A DNA stretch of 23,620 nucleotides from Saccoglossus kowalevskii (Eukaryota > Hemichordata > Enteropneusta > Harrimaniidae). The stretch spans positions 185,404 to 209,023 of the forward strand of contig NW_003132852.1 in NCBI RefSeq assembly GCF_000003605.2, given 5' to 3'. The position numbers and the translations under genes are program-made. Every line of letters begins with the position of its first letter. Position 1 is the stretch's first letter. The notes beneath the pieces were generated by a model. The model had not been told where the DNA came from. It saw nothing but the letters and a program-made list of their open reading frames with translations, and did not search any database. Shown here one piece after another: positions 20,101 to 23,620 of this stretch.

Positions 20101-20876
20101 ATGATATAACCCCAACAAATGTATATGTATGAAACACACCATTGGCATCTATCATAAGGTTCATACCAAACACTTGGGAAATAGTAGTAAACAGTCCTTT
20201 GGTGCAAATTACAAAAGCATATTAGGATGGTTATAGTATAAAATATACAAAGAACAATTGAAAATTATTCATCAATATTATATTCCAAATTTACCCATAT
20301 TTAGCAATTGAAGGATGAGTAAAATTAATATATATACAAAATAAATTGGTCTCGAAATAGTATAGAACTTAAAATGAAATGAAAAATGATACGATAGACA
20401 CATATCTTACCTTTATACACGATAGGGAAATATTCGTCAGATTTCGCTATGTCATCATATATTGTGTTCTTTATAGCTGATCTCCGCATCTTATTCATAT
20501 TACACATCGTCACAGAAGGGAACTGAATGGTGTTATTCTTTGTGACTGTCAGCTTAAATGTTACATCGTAGTCGAAATATTTAATAATTAATGCACTGGC
20601 ATGTAAAGTGAACACGCAGAAGGAAACCAAAACAATAATGCTCCATATCATCTTGTGCATTGGTTTTACCGATGATGACACACGACTGATCCCATGTGCT
20701 GATGTTTCTGATGCGAATTGTGCTATGACATTGCTGAGCTTCTTGTTGTTTTTGCTGGTGAGTATTTTATGAGGGGTGTTGGTCTCATTGGACACGGCTT
20801 CAACGATTGATGCATCAGTCTGTCCATCACCAGGATGAGTCTCATCCTCAATAACGATCATTTCTGTGGAAGTCAT
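2058..20876 (-). CDS. DEG/ENaC-family sodium channel with ten LDLa modules (partial, 11 exons seen)
   Basis: This is the gene-level entry; the exons are listed separately. Spliced order is 20876-20411, 13121-13005, 12041-11925, 11653-11522, 10951-10826, 10008-9892, 9172-9056, 7710-7594, 5895-5779, 3202-3080, 2174-2058. What is seen: all splice sites are GT-AG, all ten junctions are phase 1, and none of the ten split codons makes a stop (G, R, V, Q, Y, H, T, L, R, R). The result is an open frame of 555 codons plus one base. Known from the family: DEG/ENaC channels are trimeric, usually amiloride-sensitive cation channels with short cytoplasmic ends, two membrane helices and a large cysteine-rich ectodomain. 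LDLa modules are six-cysteine, calcium-dependent ligand-binding folds. Inferred: the LDLa array sits extracellularly just after the first palm strand, where the finger domain normally begins. The second helix is not in the window. The alternative is two adjacent genes, but shared strand and phase argue for one. Confidence 0.72.
2175..3079. other. Intron between LDLa exons 9 and 10
   Basis: About 0.9 kb of AT-rich sequence with no ORF or repeat that I recognise. It is bounded by the GTAAGT donor of exon 9 and the AG acceptor of exon 10. Confidence 0.6.
3080..3202 (-). CDS. LDLa exon 9 of array (expanded acidic loop)
   Basis: The acceptor reads TTTGGTAG and the donor GTAAGT; 123 bp, phase 1-1. 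It encodes [18 protein letters not shown] and then [20 protein letters not shown]. Six cysteines and the DGxxDC ligands are present. The C5-C6 loop is two residues longer than in most sister modules and reads SEDE where SDE is usual. The aromatic before C2 is replaced by M. Confidence 0.86.
3811..4009. repeat. Diverged tandem dimer, period about 97 bp
   Basis: Unit 1 (from 3811) and unit 2 (from about 3908) share ACTATAGCATTATACGTG versus GCTATACCATTATACGCG. TTAATAATCAAA-like, CTTCACAT/CCTCACAT and AATGTGCTATT/ATATGTTCTATT segments then follow in the same order. CATTATAC lies at 3823-3830 and 3920-3927. Only two units are visible. Confidence 0.55.
4557..5600 (-). pseudogene. LINE (non-LTR retrotransposon) ORF2 3' fragment
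   Basis: The minus strand shows three pieces in the order expected at the end of a LINE ORF2. First, [20 protein letters not shown] (about 5145-5080). Second, the C-x-C segment [20 protein letters not shown] (5035-4976). Third, the C-terminal helix region [20 protein letters not shown], continuing to IENMIYIRK, inside an open stretch at 4557-4967. The pieces lie in different frames and stops interrupt them, so the copy is dead. Upstream, [12 protein letters not shown] and AISKDWKI (5300-5430) also fit ORF2. No reverse-transcriptase YxDD or endonuclease part remains, and the 3' tail is not evident. The clade (CR1/L2-like or other) cannot be fixed. The upstream limit is approximate. Confidence 0.72.
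5779..5895 (-). CDS. LDLa exon 8 of array (canonical)
   Basis: The acceptor reads CTCCATAG and the donor GTAAGC; 117 bp, phase 1-1. It encodes [18 protein letters not shown] and then [18 protein letters not shown]. This is a near-textbook LDLa module: FKC, GRCI, NGxxDC and DGSDE are all in place, so calcium binding is expected. Confidence 0.92.
5896..7593. other. Intron between LDLa exons 7 and 8
   Basis: 1.7 kb, AT-rich. ORFs of 66-77 codons at 6104-6316, 6531-6764 and 6930-7130 show no domain, no consistent splice signals and ordinary AT-rich composition; I regard them as chance. No clear repeat. Confidence 0.55.
7594..7710 (-). CDS. LDLa exon 7 of array
   Basis: The acceptor reads TTTTGTAG and the donor GTGAGT; 117 bp, phase 1-1. 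It encodes [18 protein letters not shown] and then [18 protein letters not shown]. The FKC-x-x-GRCI core is typical of LDLa. The position before C5 is H, not D, while the DGDDE stretch keeps most of the acidic cage. Confidence 0.87.
7711..9055. other. Intron between LDLa exons 6 and 7
   Basis: 1.3 kb of AT-rich sequence with poly-T and poly-A runs near 8710 and 8830. No gene or mobile-element domain recognised. Confidence 0.55.
9056..9172 (-). CDS. LDLa exon 6 of array
   Basis: The acceptor reads TTATTCAG and the donor GTAAGG; 117 bp, phase 1-1. It encodes [18 protein letters not shown] and then [18 protein letters not shown]. Six cysteines are present. The residue before C5 is R instead of D, so the calcium cage is incomplete, as in its sister exon at 9892-10008. 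Confidence 0.87.
9173..9891. other. Intron between the duplicate LDLa exons 5 and 6
   Basis: 0.7 kb. It contains a T8/A7 snap-back run around 9483-9500 and otherwise nothing recognised. Confidence 0.55.
9892..10008 (-). CDS. LDLa exon 5 of array
   Basis: The acceptor reads TTTGGTAG and the donor GTGAGT; 117 bp, phase 1-1. It encodes [17 protein letters not shown] and then [18 protein letters not shown]. All six cysteines are present. The acidic residue usually just before C5 is replaced by A, so one cage ligand is missing. This module and the next (9056-9172) share CDGY-x-x-CP-x-GEDE and the same first ten exon bases, which marks them as a recent tandem duplicate pair. Codons here are more GC-rich (several CGC/GCG) than in the neighbours. 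Confidence 0.87.
10009..10825. other. Intron between LDLa exons 4 and 5
   Basis: 0.8 kb of AT-rich sequence; no ORF, repeat or RNA gene recognised. Confidence 0.55.
10826..10951 (-). CDS. LDLa exon 4 of array (divergent, calcium site degraded)
   Basis: The acceptor reads CATTGTGCAG and the donor GTGAGT; 126 bp, phase 1-1. It encodes [19 protein letters not shown] and then [19 protein letters not shown]. The six-cysteine framework and the F-x-C aromatic are kept. The acidic cage is mostly lost: N/D-G after C4 becomes AE, the D before C5 becomes V, and the SDE position reads GEE. A structural spacer role, or a fold without calcium, is plausible. Confidence 0.78.
10952..11521. other. Intron between LDLa exons 3 and 4
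   Basis: 0.57 kb. Overlapping opposite-strand ORFs at 11053-11301 and 11141-11359 carry no recognisable domain and are taken as chance. Confidence 0.55.
11522..11653 (-). CDS. LDLa exon 3 of array (tightest calcium-cage match)
   Basis: The acceptor reads CTTCTTAG and the donor GTAAGT; 132 bp, the longest of the ten, phase 1-1. It encodes [18 protein letters not shown] and then [19 protein letters not shown]. The SDE triplet and the DC before it match the LDLa calcium cage closely. Extra residues lie between SDE and C6, and a short tail KYPL follows C6. The frame is open on both flanks, so exon ends rest on the splice consensus and on phase agreement with the neighbours. Confidence 0.88.
11925..12041 (-). 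CDS. LDLa exon 2 of array
   Basis: The acceptor reads TTTTCTAG; the donor is a weaker GTACTT; 117 bp, phase 1-1. The module runs [16 protein letters not shown] and then [16 protein letters not shown]. All six cysteines and the aromatic before C2 are present. The acidic ligands (D before C5, D-x-D-E before C6) look intact, with S of SDE replaced by D/M. Only 271 bp separate it from the next exon, the shortest intron in the array. Confidence 0.87.
12042..13004. other. Intron between LDLa exons 1 and 2
   Basis: About 1 kb. The stretch 12300-12900 is less AT-rich than its surroundings and may be an old interspersed repeat, but no terminal structure or domain was found. Confidence 0.5.
13005..13121 (-). 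CDS. LDLa exon 1 of array
   Basis: The acceptor reads TATCACAG and the donor GTAAGT; the exon is 117 bp, phase 1-1. It encodes one LDLa module with six cysteines, starting PCSEDDIPC and ending [16 protein letters not shown]. The C4-C6 segment keeps the calcium-cage pattern (N-G-x-x-D-C, then S-E-D-E), so this module is probably calcium-binding. It lies downstream of the channel exon across a 7.3-kb intron that contains mobile-element debris. Confidence 0.88.
13440..13720. repeat. GC-richer block, possible old interspersed repeat
   Basis: It stands out from the AT-rich intron by composition and by purine/pyrimidine blocks such as GGAGGAACACAATGCAGTGG and GCCTCCGGACCCCTCAG. It includes the perfect 7-bp-arm hairpin TCGCGCT-TTT-AGCGCGA (13635-13651). 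A 94-codon ORF crosses it but shows no domain. The style suggests a dispersed repeat; no second copy is in the window. Confidence 0.35.
13929..14101 (+). repeat. Left iteron array, about 8 units of AACCGATAATGTAAC
   Basis: Units read AACCGATAATGTAAC, AACCGATATTGTAAT, AACCGATAATGTAAA, AACCAATAATGTAAC, AAACGATAATGGAAC, AACCGATAATGTAAC, AACCGTTAATTTACA and AACCTATAATGGAAT. They are separated by 5-15 bases of A-rich spacer, so the period is about 20-25 bp. The 72-codon minus-strand ORF over this array is only a by-product of the repeat. Confidence 0.85.
16007..16098 (+). repeat. Three ACRTGCCGA motifs in a GC-rich patch
   Basis: CACATGCCGA (16007-16016), CACGTGCCGA (16061-16070) and TACGTGCCGA (16089-16098) occur within 92 bp, among TCG-rich sequence (ATCGCGAG, GATCGAGATCGAG). 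One copy contains the E-box CACGTG. Spacings of 54 and 28 bp are near a 2:1 ratio. Function unknown. Confidence 0.4.
16320..16960 (-). mobile_element. Probable solo LTR related to the Gypsy fossil at the left edge
   Basis: It has a minus-strand AATAAA (16642-16647) followed by a block (16637-16724) collinear with 741-827 of the left LTR. They share CTCTTTATT, CTAACCAATTACAA, CAGTA, GACTC and CCAATCACA at nearly identical spacing. A TGTTATCAGG start at 16320 and a shared TTCTCCAC support the left limit; the right limit is a guess. No gag or primer-binding site adjoins it on the left, hence solo. It is strongly diverged, so old. It lies inside the candidate foldback element. Confidence 0.45.
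17624..17741. repeat. Imperfect AT-rich hairpin, arms of about 55 bp
   Basis: GTTTGT...GGTTTAG...AAGGGGG...AGGTATGG pairs with CCATACCT...CCCCCTTG...TAAACTTAAG...ACAAAC. The centre, CAATTTATATTAATATTAAT plus its flank, is itself nearly palindromic. This could be a short MITE-like insertion or an arm centre of a foldback element. Confidence 0.6.
17977..17991. repeat. GT/G microsatellite
   Basis: A short GTGTGTGTGTG run followed by about ten G. Low-complexity sequence, position approximate. Confidence 0.6.
19250..19436 (-). repeat. Right iteron array, about 9 inverted units of the same motif
   Basis: On the plus strand the units read like GTTACATTATCGGTT: ATTACATTATCGGG, GTTACGTTATCAGTT, ATTACATTGTCAGTT, GTCACATTATTGGTT, GTTACACTAGCGGTT, GTAACAATATCGGTT, GTAGCATTATCGGTT, GATACATTATCTAG, ATTACAATATCGGG. 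This is the reverse complement of the unit in the left array, with similar spacing. Confidence 0.85.
20411..20876 (-). CDS. Exon 1: DEG/ENaC N-terminus, TM1 and first ectodomain strand
   Basis: The exon encodes 155 residues plus one base. Residues 1-50 are an acidic, then basic, Ser/Thr/Asn-rich cytoplasmic tail. Residues 54-64 read [11 protein letters not shown], matching the conserved pre-TM1 segment, with the HG gating dipeptide at 61-62. Residues about 77-98 are the hydrophobic first membrane helix ([20 protein letters not shown]). Residues 119-126, FPSVTMCN, match the FPAVTICN signature after TM1 and include the first conserved ectodomain cysteine. There is an N-glycosylation sequon at N114. 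The chosen start is the first in-frame ATG, with A at -3. The frame stays open about 16 codons upstream without an ATG, so a small 5' extension through another exon is possible. The exon ends in a GTAAGA donor in phase 1. Family assignment is firm. Subtype (ASIC-like, peptide-gated, degenerin) cannot be decided from this part. Confidence 0.9.
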
Positions 20877-23620
20877 AGTACATTTGACGTAGCAATAGTA
20901 GTAGTTACTATATAGCAAAGACAAACGACATCATGTCATATATATATATATACATACGTGGACAGAGAAATTAAGACACGACTACATAAGTAAAGTTCAC
21001 TCTACAGTACTGTTTCGTAAGGTACATGGAGTACCTCACGCATCAGGAGTTAAGACTTTATTAAATAAACCACCGAAACAGACTACGTTATAAGCGCTAC
21101 AGATTTGCATAACAATGGAGTGTGTTTACGATGTTAAAACTAGTTGTTGCATAGCAACGATTTGGCACAGATTTTATCTAATGCGAAAATATGACCTTCA
21201 TGATTATTTTTTCCGCTGCCTACTACGGCATGAAAGGTCCGACATACTAGATGTTCTAATCACACACACACACGGCTGTAAGTATTGCAAAGTCCTGAGA
21301 AGTATTAATGTTATCGTTCTCTCTCTGAAATCAGACTACATGTACTTTCTATAGTCATAGACGTGTTAATACGTCCATGCTATAATAGTCTGAGCCCTGA
21401 ACAATCGATGCATTTTTTTCAGAACTAATCAAAGTTCTGGGAGCGTCTATTGTACACCTGATTGCGCTGTGACTGCTCAAGCTTTGGGTTTACGTTGCCG
21501 ACTGCTTGATTGCTTCACGACCTTAACTAAATTCACTGATGCCCGTCTGTATTTGGGGTCTTGTACTCCTTCGCCATATCATGTAATCCATAAAGTTAGA
21601 ATGTGTTATCAGTAGCTATCTGACACACAATGAGTGTTTACAAACACTTGAGTGGTTGGGGCAATGTGACTAAAACTGATGTTAAAATTCAGCATACAAT
21701 GTTTTAAAATGCGTTGCTTGAATAAAACTGACAAGGCACATTCAATTTACCAGACTATTGAACAACTAGGAAAAGTGAAAAAAAAAAAACTTCTTATCAC
21801 CAGCAGAAATGCGTATTTTTTTTTTTTTTTGATTATTGTTTTTTTGATTGAGTAACGTGTCGTAGAATGCAGCTACGGGCATGATAAACACACTTTTGAA
21901 AGTATGACGTTTCCAAAAATATATACTTTCCTGGGTATGTTTGTAGTCATTTAATTACAATTAGACGATGAAAACAACTATATAAATAATAGTCTCGCTA
22001 CCTTAATATGAAAATGATAGTTTCTGACATAATTACAAACGATTATATTACACGCCATTTGTGAAATTTAATACGAAAGCGGAGACAAACTGCCATCAAC
22101 AGAAGCTCATACATACATACTTGATTAATGCATGTGTAATACAAAAGTTATTTTCTTGACTGAAAGCTGATATTGACATTAAGCAGTAATGAGTAAGTAA
22201 ATAATGCAACGTTTATTTTATAAATTATCAAGTATAAATTATTATTTAAATAAAATGCGTGTGAATAGCATATACTTTTTGTATTTATGCATTTAAAGAA
22301 TTTATACTTGTTACTATTTTATATATATATAGAATTTATATAGAATATTTAATTTAGGATTGATTGTGTTTATTGTAAACTAGTCTAAGAGAAGATGTAC
22401 AATTTAATGCGTCTGTGCTCAATAAAGTAATAGTTTAAATATCAATGTTTCTAATCAGGCAGGTTCGTCACCAAGTATCGCTCCTGGCGCATGGTTAAAG
22501 TTGTTTTAATTTTTTAATAAAGCTGTAAAACTAGTTTTTGATCCAGGAATGTTTTAGTAAATAACAATTATTTACCTAAAATCAAATAAACATTTTCATG
22601 AAGTTGTTAATAATGCTACATCGCTTGGTCATATGTTCAAGTGAAATGATGACATACATATACGCATACGAGTATGTCGAAAGATTAATTATTATTTATG
22701 AGAAACACCTGTAGAAATGTTCTTCCACTATAGATACAATTTGGCAACGTTTAGTGTCTGTACCTTGTGTTTTATTTAGTGGTACTTCTACTTGAAATTG
22801 GCATGCCTAATTGTATCGATACTTCAGAATTGTCTTACGTTCACGTGAGCTTGTTAAACAAATATGTCTATTCTCTTCAGATGTACCAACTTCAAGATGT
22901 AAGGACGTGATTTATAATACTGACAAATTATGTCCCATTTACATTTGTAGTAACTAATACAAAACAAAACACTTATGAAGAAATACAACATATTGTTTCA
23001 TTTTTGTTTGTGGTAATATATATGTACACATGTACACAGCTTTGGGGACATACTCTGAAAATAGAGTAAGACTATGAAATGTCACCTCTTTTAAAGTAAT
23101 GATTTAAATAAATATAGCACCATTAAAATCAGGAGGTTTTTTACAGCAATGTGTTTATTCGTTGGCGACTGTATTTGGACATTAACTCTAACAGTACGAT
23201 ACATTTATGCGTGTTAAAAATGCGATTCAAGACCCCAAATCTCAAACACGTCTTGATTTCAATTAAGCTTTACAGCTTAAGCTAGGATTAAATGCATAGC
23301 TTGGTACCTCAAAATTCTAGCGCGTCACTAGTCAATGTGACTATGATTGATCGTGATTTCCAGTGATCGCTTAGACAATTGATTGATACACGGACATATA
23401 CCATACACTGTTTGTTTTTCAAGTAAACACACCGTTTTCAATTAAAACACGATGTTAAAATTAAAAACATGTTTACAATATTATAAAATATCTTTATTTT
23501 TTAACAAAACATTAGTTTTTTTGTATTTTTGGAAAAGTGTTTGTCGAAGTAATTAAAACACTTTTTTAAAGAAAATTAAGCACATTGTAAAAATGCACAC
23601 AAAAAACACTTTTTACTGAG
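20877..23620. other. 5' flank of the channel gene; no gene recognised
   Basis: AT-rich. It holds a TA microsatellite (about 20938-20955) some 65 bp upstream of the chosen ATG, a 10-bp-arm hairpin with one mismatch (21016-21040), a CA run near 21265 and a T18 run near 21815. A 79-codon plus-strand ORF (21115-21354) shows no domain. A promoter or 5' UTR exon of the channel gene may lie here, but no core-promoter motif is convincing. Confidence 0.45.

Larger units (their letters stand above)
13122..20410. other. First intron of the channel gene, rich in repeats
   Basis: A 7.3-kb intron between the channel exon and the first LDLa exon. It contains a GC-richer block (13440-13720), two inverted iteron arrays (13929-14101 and 19250-19436), an LTR-like block (16320-16960) and an AT-rich hairpin (17624-17741). 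ORFs inside it (such as 15298-15612, minus, 104 codons) show no domain. No transposase was recognised. Confidence 0.55.

Noticed and set aside
20938-20955. TA run upstream of the channel ATG considered as a TATA box
   Set aside because: It is a plain TA microsatellite with no initiator or defined spacing to a known transcript start.
21016-21040. 10-bp-arm hairpin (CGTAAGGTAC-ATGGA-GTACCTCACG) considered as an RNA element or terminator
   Set aside because: A single short hairpin in eukaryotic flank DNA without conservation data; expected by chance at this length scale.
21115-21354. 79-codon plus-strand ORF in the 5' flank
   Set aside because: No domain, no splice context, and a CA microsatellite contributes the THTHG stretch.

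Overview
The window looks like metazoan genomic DNA, most likely a marine invertebrate. It is AT-rich, the coding sequence is broken into short exons with GT-AG splice sites, and the domains (DEG/ENaC channel, LDL-receptor class A repeats, Ty3/Gypsy and LINE remnants) are animal-type. I cannot fix the phylum from sequence alone.

The main content is one gene on the minus strand covering most of the window. Its first recognisable coding exon (20411-20876) encodes the cytoplasmic N-terminus, first membrane helix and first extracellular strand of a DEG/ENaC sodium channel. The HG gating motif and the FPxVTxCN-type motif are both visible. Ten exons follow in transcript order, from 13121 down to 2058. 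Each encodes one six-cysteine LDL-receptor class A (LDLa) module. Every exon-exon junction is phase 1, and the spliced reading frame is open throughout (1666 nt, 555 codons plus one base). The simplest reading is a DEG/ENaC channel with an array of at least ten LDLa modules in its ectodomain. The last exon seen also ends in a phase-1 donor, so the rest of the channel (thumb, knuckle, second helix), if present, lies left of base 1.

The introns carry mobile-element debris. At 4557-5600 is a frame-broken 3' part of a LINE ORF2. In the 7.3-kb first intron, two arrays of a short iterated motif (AACCGATAATGTAAC-like) face each other at 13929-14101 and 19250-19436. They resemble the ends of a foldback-type DNA element about 5.6 kb long. 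Within that span are a probable solo Gypsy-type LTR (about 16320-16960) and an AT-rich imperfect hairpin (17624-17741).

The left edge (1-1200 or beyond) holds a broken Ty3/Gypsy fossil in minus orientation: a gag fragment, a candidate primer-binding site and an LTR. The LTR has a 57-bp tandem duplication, and each copy carries an RFX X-box-like site.

The right edge (20877-23620) is the 5' flank of the channel gene. No gene was recognised there. No tRNA, rRNA, CRISPR array or bacterial-type operon was seen.
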